Shown one piece after another: positions 51,984 through 63,777 of a stretch of DNA of 64,000 bases. The number at the start of each line of letters is the position of its first letter. Position 1 is the stretch's first letter. The notes beneath the pieces were generated by a model. That model was not told where the DNA came from, ran no database searches, and worked only from the letters and a program-made list of their open reading frames with translations. Position numbers and translations under genes: made by a program. The stretch covers positions 32,210,839-32,274,838 of the forward strand of contig NC_088650.1 of NCBI RefSeq assembly GCF_964019385.1, read 5' to 3'. Source of the stretch: Sycon ciliatum. Its lineage: Eukaryota; Porifera; Calcarea; Leucosolenida; Sycettidae.

Positions 51984-53404
51984 TGTTTCCATGTTGCAGT
52001 GTAGTTTGTGCTGAATGGCTAGGATGAGAGAAGCGAAAATACATGGCAGGGAGGCAACCATGTGGACAAACGGTCATACAGACAGTGGCAGAACCAGCCA
52101 GTGCCAGACTATATTTGGTCATGACTGCATTGCACGGAATGTAGTACAATAGTCTCTCTCTTTGCTGCCTGCTTGTTTATCCTTCCTTTTCCATTTTCTT
52201 TCTTTTCCTTCTTTTCCTTCTTGCCATGGTTGGCTATTGCTCCTCTCTCGCACGGTTTATGCCAACAATGAATTGGTCATGGACCAAGAGCTGAGTGACA
52301 TGATGAAAAGAATACATTCAAAATGAATGTACAAAGCGGAACATTGACGCTAACCAGGCAGAGTGCTCAACCAAAGGGGGCCAAGGCAAGGGGTGTGTCA
52401 GACATGTACTAATGCTCAATCTCCGGACAGCTACCCGGTAACTGTTTCGTCCTTGCTACATGTACACTACGGGTCTGATGAGCGGAGATCAGAGTGACTG
52501 GCGAACCCATTGCAATGAACCATACTTAGGTTCTGCGATAATCACAGCGAACTTAACCTAGAACCTTGCGAGTTGGAAGGCTGCTACACTAGTATTGGTT
52601 AGCGCTTCGGAGATAAGTTAGAGCTACATTCAGGTGTCAGCCAGGTCTTGGGATGTCTGAGTACTCAGTCAGTTTTGTGCACTTTCTGACTGCATAAGTT
52701 ACAGTGGTGTCATTGTGGTATTGGGCCAATATCCGAATTTCGGGTTGTGTTTCGTTTTGTGGCAGGTTCCGCACTGATCTCAATTGACCTGGCATGGTAT
52801 CTCGTGTCACTGTGAGTGTGACATTTTGTAATTGTTGGTAGTCCTCTGATACATGTTTCGACATGTCGCCATTAGGAGGTCCATGTCGTGTCTCTGGCGC
52901 ATGAGGTCGACACATGTCCGGGCAAGGTAGCGATAGCACTGCTTCATGGGTACAATTGTCTTGCAATGTCAGACTTTACCTAGTACAGTTCTGTCAGTGT
53001 CACTGGTTCACGGAGAGACCTGTGATAACAGGGACCACGCGTGTTCTGTGTGCGTATTGCACGTCAGCACCAGGACATTATACCTAGTCCTCTGTTATTG
53101 TTATTCAAATGACATGTAAGCTATGCGGGGCCCCTGCTGCGTTGCACCCCTGCCGTGTGTCAGTGCAGTGGCTATCAGCACCAGCTATTAGTATTAGTAT
53201 TGCCGATAGAATTACTCTACTGTTCAGTACAGTACAACGTACTTTTCAATTATCTTTTACCGTTTCCCAGGCAGTCTGCATTCGCTTCAGCACTCCCCCA
53301 GTGTGCATAGAGCAGTCTTTAAAATCAATTACAATGAATACAAGAACACTCGTATGTGCAGTCATGTTCCTGTAGTCCTCGGACATCACACAATTGCACT
53401 CCTC

Positions 53405-53572
53405 CTCAGGTATTGAGCACTGTGACTTGCCAAGGTTCCTGTGGCGTGTCGGTGTGGGAAGGGTTTGATGCATATTCAGCAGTGGCAGCAGCAGGGCGAT
53501 CATCGACTTGTTGTGGAGCTGCGAGATGCTGTAGATATAGTGTGGCGATATCATTGATCAGATCGCCCCACT
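53405..53572 (-). CDS. Possible terminal exon of an unidentified gene
   Basis: After a weak acceptor (CCAATTAG) the minus-strand frame reads WGDLINDIATLYLQHLAAPQ then a Pro/Ala/Thr-rich tail ending VTVLNT and TGA. The first part looks like a protein helix. A second overlapping frame is also open, no upstream exon could be linked and no family is recognised. Confidence 0.2.
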
Positions 53573-54418
53573 AATTGGTCCCCAACATTCCTCCGTAGTC
53601 AGGGATGCTACAAACTTATACTAGACGCGCTCACAGTTTCCAGAGCGACGAACAGCTCGTGAACACCAGACAGCGTTAGTAGCGTGAGTCAGTGTAAAGT
53701 TTAGACGAAGAAACTAGAGACTGCTTGTGATGCCATTAGGTATTGCAAAAGAAGCTGCGTAGAAGGCTGTTAAGAGGTGAAGGAGTCTACCTGGGGGCAC
53801 TACGCTTGAAGAGAATTACATCTACTAGTAACGTCCAGATAGGTGTGAGACCAGGCAGTCTGACTTGAGTACGACACAGGCGGCCGATTTCATGTCCCAA
53901 TCGGTGTCGAAGAAGCATCGGCCGAAAAGTCGACGTTATGTAAACCAGAGCTCAGTCTCTGGTTCAGGCATTTCTCATGCTTTCGCGCCGTATATTTCTT
54001 CGAGTTCACAGCGAGTTGCGTTGGCACCGAGCACTCAGATAGGTTAAGCAATGCATGTTGGTAGTTCTGCATGCATGGCTGTTTAGTTGGTATCAGTCTG
54101 AAAACTGAAACAACCGAAACGTTACTGATTTCGGTATAATATTCCTGAGGTGAACTCTACAAACCGGACTTTTGGTTCTTGCCTACGCAGAACAGTGTAG
54201 ATGGGCAATGTAAATACCACTGATCACCCGTACCAATGAGTACCGTTCAAGCAGTCCATGCGATCATGTTTCATCAACCATCAGTCCACCACAACACAAC
54301 TGCTACGCAAAGGACGAAGTTGGTTGGAAGTTCAGAACACAAAAGAATGAAAAACACATGTACCTGTTTCATATTGGGTCGTCATCCCGTTTGAATGTGC
54401 GAAGTAAAAATAGAAACC

Positions 54419-54471
<53 letters not shown>

Positions 54472-54473
54472 CC
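54419..54473. repeat. (CAA)n microsatellite
   Basis: About 18 copies of CAA between the receptor and ligand genes. Confidence 0.93.
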
Positions 54474-55374
54474 ACCTTCTTTCTCCTTTCTTACACTATT
54501 ATCTCTTATTGGCCACTGGCTATCGTGAGAATAAAGATTTGAAACACACCTCAGATAGTACAACGGTTGTCTGAGCTGTGTTTGCTCGCTGGGTGTACCA
54601 TTTTGGTGATTTACGTTGTGGATGGCAATGTTGCTCCTCTGCAACTGGATTGCATCTGAAACATGTGCACGATCCCATTCGCCACGCTGCGATACATGTA
54701 CAGTCATGTGGCTCATCCTTGCAATCCGTGGAAATCTAGTTGAATTGTATTGCGGGGAGTGGGCTGGCAACGTTGATAGGCGAGTGCATGGTCAATCACA
54801 AAATATGCAAAGTTGTTCAATGATGTGGTGATCAGTATTCTACAACTTCTACAGGTCTGATCAGCATGATCAGTGTGACAATGGCATTAAATTTGATAAC
54901 ACGCCCAGTCCCCAGATCATGATAATTAGTATTCATAACAGCACTCATTCTTGTACTGTTCTAATCAACATCGTCCATTCGAACAAACACCCAGGACCTC
55001 ATGATGATCACGGTATTCCGGTAGTGCGGAGGTGCAGAGTGAGTGTGGGTGGCCCTGTGGCACAGCCATTGTGCTATCCTGGAATGGTGAGGCCCATACA
55101 CCACCCTACGCCAAGGCCGATGTGACCTAATCAGGGCTGCATGCGCACGGCAAGTGAGCCATTGCCTCAGGGCGTCCCGGAGGCGGAGGGCTGGAGAAGT
55201 GCCTAGTGCTCTTGTGGTTGTTGTCAGTGATGTGGCCTTGTTGATGCAATGTCGGTCCTTGTTTATGCAATGTCGGTCGTTGCACGTATCTTGAGCACGG
55301 TCAAGTAAGGTCACATAATGTCTTTGTGGCAAATTATGGATGCATCCTTGCCCTACGTGCCCACTTCGGTACTT

Positions 55375-55497
55375 GTGCGCGCGCGTGTGTTTGTGTGCGT
55401 GTGTGTGTTTGTGTGTGTGGGAGTGTGTGTGTGTGAGTGTGTGTGTGCGTGTGTGTGTGTGTGCGTGTGTGTGTGTGTGTGTGTGTGCGCGTGTTTG
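55375..55497. repeat. (TG)n-rich microsatellite
   Basis: Interrupted TG with CG, TTTG and GAG variants, about 840 bases upstream of the TGF-beta start codon. Confidence 0.9.
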
Positions 55498-56329
55498 GGT
55501 CTCTTCTCTTCCTTTCCTAACTTGTGTATTTATGTTCCCGTATTCGGTTACTGTACTTTCGTGGTCCAAATCCGAGTTGTACACCTGTGTGAACTGAGCG
55601 CTCCAGGTTGGAGCAGGTGATGGCTTGGAATACATCCGTGATGAGTTGTGCATGGTGGCAGGCCCAGCGTCATCACCTTCTCCTTTCTTCCGTGCCCCGA
55701 AGAATCGACTTGCAAACTTGGCCCTTCAAACTGATGCGAAGACCCTTCGACTTGAAGTGGGATACAATTACTACTGATGAGGTGAAAGAATTAGAGTGTA
55801 AGAGGACAAAGGAGAAAGAGAAAGAGTTGAGCTTTGGTGCCACATACTAGCACCTGAACGGGGTTCATCATCCACCGCTTGTACGTGTGTGTCGTAATAG
55901 TGGGTGCATACTGTAGCACCATGACATGCTATGCAATGCAAGTGACATTGCCATTGGGAGTCTGGGCAGCTATTCCAATGGAACGTGGCAGATTTCAAGC
56001 AGCAGCTAGCTAGCCCAGATGACACGGAAAAGGTGAAAAGTAGGCCTTAACTTTAGAATGCTGGCTGAGGGTGGTGGACGACAACGGTAGCGTCAGTAAG
56101 GACATGGCATTCAATGATTCACCGATGCACGTGTCGAGAACATGAGCATGCGAGCGAAGCAGCTCGATCTTAGGTTGAGAGAGCTCACAAAGCAGCTGAC
56201 TGACTGACTGCTCAATGGCATGAAGGCTCGCATCAGTAAAGTCAACTGCTGAGATGTGTATATTAGGCTCAGCCTTGACCAGATTCAGGAACAGATTGCG
56301 GACAATCTGCTGAAGTAACTAGATCGGAA

Positions 56330-56681
56330 ATGGATTCTCTCAGCCTCACCATCTTGTTCTGTTTAGTAGTATTGCGTACAGATCAAGTGGTATGTAGCAG
56401 ACATGGAGTTAACGTCGAAACTTCAGAGTCTTCTGCGGCCGCCATCATTCAACAGAGACAGGGCGTCACGGATGAACTCTGCTCTTCTGGAAATGCAGGT
56501 GGTACAGGTAGCGAAGCATCAAGCGACCGACCAGCTGCGGGCCGCATGCTGTCGGTGACGGGCTGCCTGAACAAACATCGCAGCAGTACACGGATTGAGA
56601 CAATGGACTCCCCGCAGAGCCAATTCCACGCCACAAATTACATTGAAAACCACGCGATAGACCGAGCAATTCCGTCACCAG
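56330..56681 (+). CDS. TGF-beta ligand exon 1: signal peptide and variable propeptide
   Basis: Starts at ATG 56330 and codes for the signal peptide plus about 95 residues of low-similarity propeptide with four Cys. The exon ends in phase 1 at donor GTGAGT. Confidence 0.82.
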
Positions 56682-58981
56682 GTGAGTTTCATGCAACTTG
56701 AGACGAGTTTAGAAAGCAGAGAGAACCCGATCTCGCACACTTGACCAGGCTAAACTAGGGTTCATTATCTCATTAAGGTATTCTCAGAGATGTCACACAG
56801 ACACAGCAATCAGTGTATGTGTGGTGCTGGTAATGCGAGTTAATAGAGTGATCATTGTGCCTGTCCCCTCCCCACTACAGGCTTTCATAACCATAATTAT
56901 GTGTGTTCGTGACTTTCCAGGCTCATGAGCGTAGATCGTTAGTTTGCCGGAATGGGACAAGCAGAGTTTGCGCTTTGTCCAGGGTGAAGGCACGAGAGCA
57001 CGACACTTGAGATACGTGCTGATTCTGACGCTTGTTCGAATACTTCACGAATGGAAAACGGGTTAATTCCCCATGATGATATGCCCTTTTGTATGATGGT
57101 TCTGTTCAACGAACTCCGTTTGTTAGAAAGTGTAAAAGTATTCCAAGTGAGGCGTCACCTTCGTAACTGAGCATGCTCAAACATCGATCTATTACTACTA
57201 TCCAAACTGGCCATAGCGGATGTACAATATTGCAGGTTGGAATGGTAGTGTTATTCCTGTTCCATGCTTCTGAGTTTGTCAATGACTTCCGCGAGGGTCG
57301 GGTTTGTCCTGGTACCTCTATGCTAACGTAGAAACCTGAGAGAGAAGTGAGGCATGTCAATGTGGATGTCTAGGAACACTGCGGAACTCTAGTCACCCGT
57401 GTACCGTTTGTGTCTCGGCGTGTCTGAGAAGAAAGAGAACAAAAGACTGGAGATCAGCGCCACTATGCACTAATCAAGTGTGACAAGAACTACCCACGGT
57501 TTCCTCTTTGCTACGTCGTTGTGCTTGCCTTCTGCAGTGTGCTGTGCAGTGCGGTACGCAGTGTGCTGTGCTGGTGCATAGCTCTGCGAGTGCCTGCATT
57601 GAAACAGATCAAGTGCTTCCAGCGTGATCCCCCGTTCATGGTGTAAACAGCTCTGAGGGTGTCTCTCTCAGTCTCTCAACGCTCCAGTCACTACTACTAG
57701 TAAATCATGTTTACTAGAATGTCACACAGGCATTATTAGGATAGATAATAGCCGGAATGTTAGCGTGTTACTGACAAGTTGCTATTCTTGACCTGTCTCT
57801 CTGCAGGTGGCAACTGTGCGGTGTACACGCTAGATGCGTGTCAGTACGGCGAAGGGCAATTATGCGAACAACAGCAGGAAGCCAGTACGGAAACTCAGGA
57901 GGAACAAGAACTAGTACGGACTGAGGTCTGGTTACGTGTCGAGCACGTCCTATCACGGCTACACTGGGATTCGTCAGCGGATGAACAGCAGCATCATCAG
58001 CAGCAGTCCGAGTACGGCCAAAACCTGACAATCACCATGTTCCATCACTTTCCTCGCACCAGCAGAGCCCACCGGCCCTTGAGTAGGAGATATATGGGGA
58101 GATCCGTCATTGACACGCGCCCAGAGGCCCTAGCATCTCAGCCGTGGCTCCTAATTGATCTCAGTCGGGTAAACAGTTTTCTGCAGTTCGCATTCAAGCG
58201 AGCACGGCCCGCCTTCCTGCAGATATGTCACGGATCGCATTCCCCGCGTCCGACTGAACAGCAACCTGTTTCCAAAGAAGATGCTCCTCTCAGCACCCAG
58301 CCCTTCTTCCTAACATTCTACAAACGACAACCGCAAAGCATACGAGATATTGTCGGTGACTCCAACCCATCACGTGATTCTCAACACCGCACTGGTGGCA
58401 GAGAAAAGAGGAACAGCGTGGAGGAGAATAGCAACACCATCGATGACATGTCAACTACCTCGTTCGTCTCCACCGGAAATAGCCAGTTATCAGACTCAAC
58501 TACCTCACCTCAGCAGGGAGTACAGAGATCTAATCAGTCTGAAATGGGAACCCAACCGTCACCATCACAAGCACCTTCTGAATCGAATGCAACTGTAAAT
58601 TCGCTCGATCAAAGCGACGCACTACTCAGCAACGATCCATCGCAGCCACGTCCTCTGTGCAGGCCAGTTGAGTTCACGCTCTATTTCAGCTTTCTATCCC
58701 AGAATAGGAATCTTCGCTACAATCCACCTTTCATCAACCTGACAGCGTGTGCAGGGGCTTGCACGAACGCAGTGCCAGCAGCTAATAAATTCGCCACATT
58801 ACTACGAGATGTGCGCAACGGTGGCGTGGCTGATCCAAACCTGAAGCAGGGCGAGTGTTGTATTCCAATGTCATATAAAGAGGGACTGACGCCCAATATT
58901 CTCATCTCCGACAGCCTTGGAAAGTCGGTGCGACTTGTCTCCTTGGAGCAAGTCATTGTCGATAAATGTGGCTGTAGTTGA
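56330..58981 (+). CDS. TGF-beta superfamily ligand, two exons
   Basis: A secreted dimeric growth factor precursor of 508 residues, from exons 56330-56681 and 57807-58981. The donor is GTGAGT, the acceptor CTCTGCAG, and a Gly codon is split. Residues 1-22 are a signal peptide (LTILFCLVVL core). The propeptide has the family's WLLIDLSRVNSFLQFAF segment (231-247) and an N-glycosylation sequon (NLT). A furin-type site REKR lies at 316-319. The mature part opens with a Ser/Thr/Gln-rich linker of about 80 residues, then a seven-Cys knot: C402, CAGAC 432-436, CC 468-469 and CGCS 505-508. Activin/TGF-beta-like features are NLKQGECCIP and IVDKCGCS. The usual W..WI..P motif before the second Cys is absent, so it is divergent and cannot be placed in a named subfamily. 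It should signal through type I/II Ser/Thr kinase receptors and Smads. Confidence 0.88.
57807..58981 (+). CDS. TGF-beta ligand exon 2: propeptide core, furin site and cystine knot
   Basis: The 1125-base intron ends CTCTCTGCAG. The exon completes the split Gly, continues GNCAVYTLDACQYG, contains the remaining propeptide, REKR, the linker and the whole mature knot, and ends at TGA after CGCS. Confidence 0.88.
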
Positions 58982-59950
58982 TCCGTGACCACTCATCGAC
59001 TACATGTCCCGCATCCTCATGCTGTCTGACGATCGCTTATGGATGCAAGTCTGAGCCACAGCCAAACAGCCTTCTATCGTATCCTGTTTGCGTGCATTAC
59101 ATCACCACAGCACACGCATCAGTATCCATGACGTCATCATTTTAATATCCCAACCCCTACACAACACTACACTGCTCCGACAGGACTATTTCAGATTTTT
59201 CGTTTTGTTTGAAGCATGCGTGGCACTGCCCACAGTGAGCGCACCTTGAGTCATATCCGAACAACACTATAACCCCAAGCCGCAATGATTTATGATGTCA
59301 CCAACACGGGATATTATGTCTTCTTCTGTTCTAGACGTCATGCGCCCATGGTTGCCCCTCCCCAATCCCCATGGCAACCGGATAGATTTGCAAAGATTAG
59401 ATTTTGTTTAGCACACTAAAACCACATGCTATTATTTTTTTAAACTCCAAAGCAACATCTGAGCATTGAACCACTGTCTTCTAAACCTTGCTTTATTTTT
59501 ATTTTGCTGTTCTCTATCAGTGGTGCTGGAGAAACTTGACTCAAATGTCTGCCTTCACTTCAGTACCATACAATGCTGGGATTATTTCTGCTCGCTCAAC
59601 CTGTATTCTTGCAGAGCAGAGCATACGAAGTTTCAGCGAAGTACACCTTCTCCTTTTTTTACAAGAAAAAAGTACTTTCATCGAGAATATTGACTTGGCT
59701 TCAGGGAGTAATATTACTACTCTTTGCTGATCATACTCCCGGTGAAAGGGCCACCGGTTTCAAACGCTACAAAACGTTTGCTTTAAGATTCAACACCCGA
59801 TAGTTGTGCGCCTATGCCTGCGGCCAGAAAGACTTTGGGAGCCACACAATCACTGGACACCTAGCTGCTTTGGCATTCTTAGGTCTCTGCATTGGCAGAG
59901 CTCAGGACGATGAGAAACACGGATCGCAAAGAAGAGTAGAACAACAACAA

Positions 59951-60038
59951 CAAAAAAAAAAATTTCACGGTTCGCGTGAGACTCGGCCAAAGGCCCAGTT
60001 TTCCGCATCCGCAGGAACGCCACCACCCTCTTGGATCA
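59951..60038 (-). mobile_element. Retroelement 3' tail with conserved double hairpin, copy at 60.0 kb
   Basis: The minus strand ends with two hairpins, one ACTGGG..GGCCGAGT-like and one CACGCGAACCGTG, followed by T-rich sequence and TTG repeats. The same about 80-base block occurs at 42814 and 22796. The terminal position and simple tail fit the 3' end of a LINE or its SINE partner. Confidence 0.55.
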
Positions 60039-60107
60039 ACAAAGCAGTTGTTCAATTCGTATTCGCTCAAAGCGTCAAAGTCAGAAATGGAAAATGTTAT
60101 CCTGTAT

Positions 60108-60198
60108 TCATAGGTTGAGAGCCTGAGGGAATGGAAAAGGAAGAAGTCTGAAGAAAAAAATTGACTGTCACGACCAGGACTGGAAGCAGGGACCTTCC
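60108..60198 (-). mobile_element. tRNA-derived SINE, third copy, shortened head
   Basis: Same family (AATTGACTGTCACGACCAGG on the plus strand). TGTTATCCTGTAT flanks it at 60095-60107 and 60199-60211. Tail-only fragments of the family occur near 30918-30950 and 35756-35800. Confidence 0.75.
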
Positions 60199-61106
60199 TG
60201 TTATCCTGTATGCACAGTACAATACACGGAACTGCATAGTAACTCCGTGATCACTACAAAGACTGGTCAGCTTGGACGATGACTAAGTTGTACTTACATT
60301 GTATCAGTGGCGATTCACCTAGGAGTGTGATCTCCGCGACATATAATGTAAGTTATGAGGTCACCATAACTGCATAAGGTATGTGCTAACTGTGCAATGG
60401 TGATCCCAATCCCAGGCTAGGCTAGAGCAAAGCGCTGCTTGATCATCAAGTCTTGGGAATCCGAGCAATCCGACCAATCCAATTATGCATATTTTTTGGT
60501 AGATTCTGAAATATCGGTTTGACAAACCAAAGACTCCTCTCCAAGCCACGTGCACTACACCAACTCTACAAGTAATTCCGTGACCAGAACTGGGAATTGC
60601 CATACATGTAAGTATAGATTAAAACAAGGGACCGAGTGTATATGGAGATGTACATGTATACACCAGGTCCACTAAGGGAGGGCATGCCCAAAACTGTGGG
60701 TGTACATGGAGTGATCATTGCTAATTGCCCAATAATGCAATGTTTGTTCTCGTCTGGCACCGCTGGGTACCGAAGCTTCTCCCCTCTGACTTACTGGTAC
60801 AATACTTGAGTCAGGAATGCAAGTCGGTGACGGGTTCAATAGGTATGTTTCTTTGTTTCTCGTCCGCTCCACTCACCGTCTCGAGATTGGAAACAGAGAT
60901 TTAGTGCTCGCTGCACTAAGCCCCGCACGCTGCTGCTGCCCCAGGCAACAGGTTTTCCTCAATGCCACCACGATGGAAGAGGAAAGAGTAGCACCCTGCG
61001 GCGATTACCGCAATGGGCCCACCTCACGTTGAGATGAAAGGCTAGGGATGCTATAAGATAGTTCTGAACGATTTTCATAATCTAACCTAGATTTTACATG
61101 TCATTA

Positions 61107-61558
61107 CAGTAAAACCTGGTGTAAGCGACCTCTGAGTTTAGCGACCACCTGCTCTTAACGACCGTTTTTCCATGCACAAACACTGTGGGACCTGGTTCTA
61201 AAGACCACCTGGCTATAACGACCGCTTTCCAGGCTTTCCAGGCAGGCACAGTGGGTTGGTCAAAGACCATGATCGAGATACGAGAGGTACCTGGTTCAAG
61301 TCCTGCCTGGGAGCGGTTTTTCCAGCCGTGCTGCTACCCACAGTCAACTGGGAACTTGTGGCCAGGCATAAGGGGTACATGGATGCAGCTAATGGGGTCG
61401 TTCTCGGCACTTGTGCCAGTGGTTGCGAGACTTACCCACTCACCCCCGCCGTTAGGCGCTGCATCTGCCGCTAGGGTTTACCGGGTGTTAGCGGCCGTCG
61501 TGAGTTCCCTTCGGGAACGGACACGATAATTTACTTACTTTACTTCCAGGTTTTACTG
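61107..61558. mobile_element. pogo/mariner-like MITE, copy C, with a SINE-like insert
   Basis: A perfect 15-base inverted repeat CAGTAAAACCTGGxx is flanked by TA on both sides. The left part keeps repeated GACCACCTG/AACGACCG motifs. The middle, about 61235-61550, carries a Pol III B-box-like GGTTCAAGTCC and ends in TTTACTTAC repeats, so a tRNA-derived SINE probably inserted here. Confidence 0.65.
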
Positions 61559-61641
61559 TATTCAACTACTGTTAGCACATGTAGATGCACTTGAAAAGCG
61601 GGATTTATAAAGGCAAAGTTTTATGAGGCTTGGAATTCATC

Positions 61642-61701
61642 ATGCCGATACTGGTGAAAGCTGTGGTGGCCGCTACAATCATCACGGACGACTCAGTAAA
61701 T
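61642..61701 (+). CDS. Possible first coding exon of an unidentified gene
   Basis: ATG followed by PILVKAVVAATIITDDSVN ends at a good donor (GTAAGA), 20 codons in phase 0. It follows the MITE at 61107-61558. No family is recognised, and the partner exons (63197-63270 and 63778 onward) cannot be joined in phase without a missing piece. Confidence 0.25.
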
Positions 61702-63671
61702 GTAAGACCGGCGCGCGGTGAGAGCAGGTGCTAATGTACTCCCCTTGGAACACCTTCAAGTTTGTCACCACCTATGACTATAATGTGCATGCATCAATCA
61801 TGAGAAGTGGCTGCCTGATTGATGGTGTGAACAAGACATTTCCCAAGACAGATTTGCAAGTAAATGACCCACATTGTAGCTCGTACTCTCACAATAATTC
61901 ATTTAGGGTAATGAGTCTGGTTGTACATGTATGCTGGTATGTGTGCGTATTCGTATTTGTGCTAATTAACCCAATGTGTTTAATACTAGTACTCGTTTGT
62001 AAAACGAGGGAGGGTGTGAGGTGCAGCGTGTGGCAGCGATCATTATTATTATTATCTAACTCTAGGAGTCACCTGATGTCCTGAGTGTTGACTGCACTAC
62101 AATGTAATCGCACACCTACATCAGTACATGTACTGATGTAGCTCCATCACGCCGTATGCCACACTGACTTTACTACACCTAGCCTGAAAGCAAATCATTG
62201 TGTGACGTCATTGCATACACCCTAGTATAGTGTCTTGGTGACAGCTCGGACCTGGAATCTGGATCTGGATATGTGCGCTGTACCCCAACCACTAACATAT
62301 TCGGCCTACTCCTATAAGCTCCACTCACGCCATGCGAGAACTCTACGACTATTGTACTATGTACTAGCGCATGTACTTGAAACTGGAAAGCACAATGATT
62401 ACGTGTCTTGAGACAATGGTGTGATACACGGGACAAACTGAAAGGAGGTAGCATGCACACGGAGATGGCAGAAGTCAACAATTACATACCATAGTTATCA
62501 CATGCCACTGTGCCAGAAGAGCTCAGGCCACGTCGTTAGAAGAAGGCAAAAGCATCGCCTCCCAGCTCAGGCCGTTCTCACTGTGACAGTGTGTAGCCAT
62601 CAAATACATGTACATATATCTGACAATGATGACTGTCCCCTGCAGGTCACTGAGTGTTGCATTTCTAGTGGCTGTGCATGGCACCCAAGTTACCTGAGTA
62701 ACTGGAGAGTGGCGAGAATGCACATCCCCAAATTCCCATTTGCATTGCCTGGAACACTGTGTCACTGAGGCTGTCACAGAAACATGCCTTCACTGAAAGT
62801 CAGACAATCATCAAGAAACGTCAGTAAATGTAATCCTTGGCTCTCAGGGCTATCGAGTCCAAACGTCAGTAACATTGTCGTAATTCGTAAACTCGAGTCA
62901 ATCGCTCAGGATGCACTCTGGATGTTTGAGTTGCTGTTACATTCACGGATGCTGAGTGCTGGGGCTCATAGTGATAGGCTGCCACACACCACCGGGGAGC
63001 TGGAGCCTTGGTTCTGCCACTAAAAACAAGGCCTTGGAGCAGTATAAGCAGCCTGACATGCCCCCCCCCCCAAAAAAAGGATGCGAGGGTTTGCGTACAG
63101 GGCGGGTCAAGAACCGGCTTTCCACTAGCGTGGGATGCTACCACCGTATGACTATATTTACCAAGTTACATACATGTATTTCCATATGTACACTAGCCAC
63201 GGTGCAAAGAAGCCAGTGACCAAAACGATTTGGCATGGCGAGGTGTTAAAGCAAACCATGGCAACAACAAGTAAGTAGTCACACAAAGAGCCGCCATTAC
63301 AGGGCGGGAAAATGCATGAGAAATGGTGACATTGAGTTAGAATAATCTGGCTGTCTACCAAGTTTGCACTCCATTGAGTCGAAATACATGACAGGTGCCA
63401 GTCCAGAACTCAAATAATTTGCATTTGAACACTCACAATCAAAAAGGTTTTGCACCTTGAACCAGACATTCTCAACCCTGCTTGCAAGACTGCAGTGTTT
63501 AGAGAGGTGCTTGGTTTCTACTACAAGTATGTACAGTGGATAGATCATCTGAGGGCTGAAGCCAGCCTCTGGTAGAGTGTGCAAGTCAATCGGCGTAGCA
63601 AAGCTTTAAAAATGCACCGAATTGTTTTATCTCTCTCACATACACGAATCCGGCTCTCCCTCCCTCCTCTG

Positions 63672-63695
63672 TCTCTGTCTCTCTGTCTCTCTCTC

Positions 63696-63770
<75 letters not shown>
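63672..63770. repeat. (CT)n microsatellite before a possible exon
   Basis: About 95 bases of CT ending TTCCAAG, which could act as a pyrimidine tract and acceptor for the open frame that follows. Confidence 0.92.
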
Positions 63771-63777
63771 AGCTGCT

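Larger units (their letters stand above)
48467..56329. other. Intergenic region between divergent receptor and ligand genes
   Basis: It presumably contains both promoters. The repeats at 49681-51751, the SINE at 51873, (CAA)n and (TG)n are in it. 52000-54400 holds several open minus- and plus-strand frames of unclear status (see findings). No TATA box or start site can be assigned with confidence. Confidence 0.55.
58982..61106. other. 3' flank of the TGF-beta gene
   Basis: It holds the ligand's 3' untranslated region, the retroelement tail at 59951 and the SINE at 60108. Short open frames between 59466 and 59810 have no recognisable content. Confidence 0.5.
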
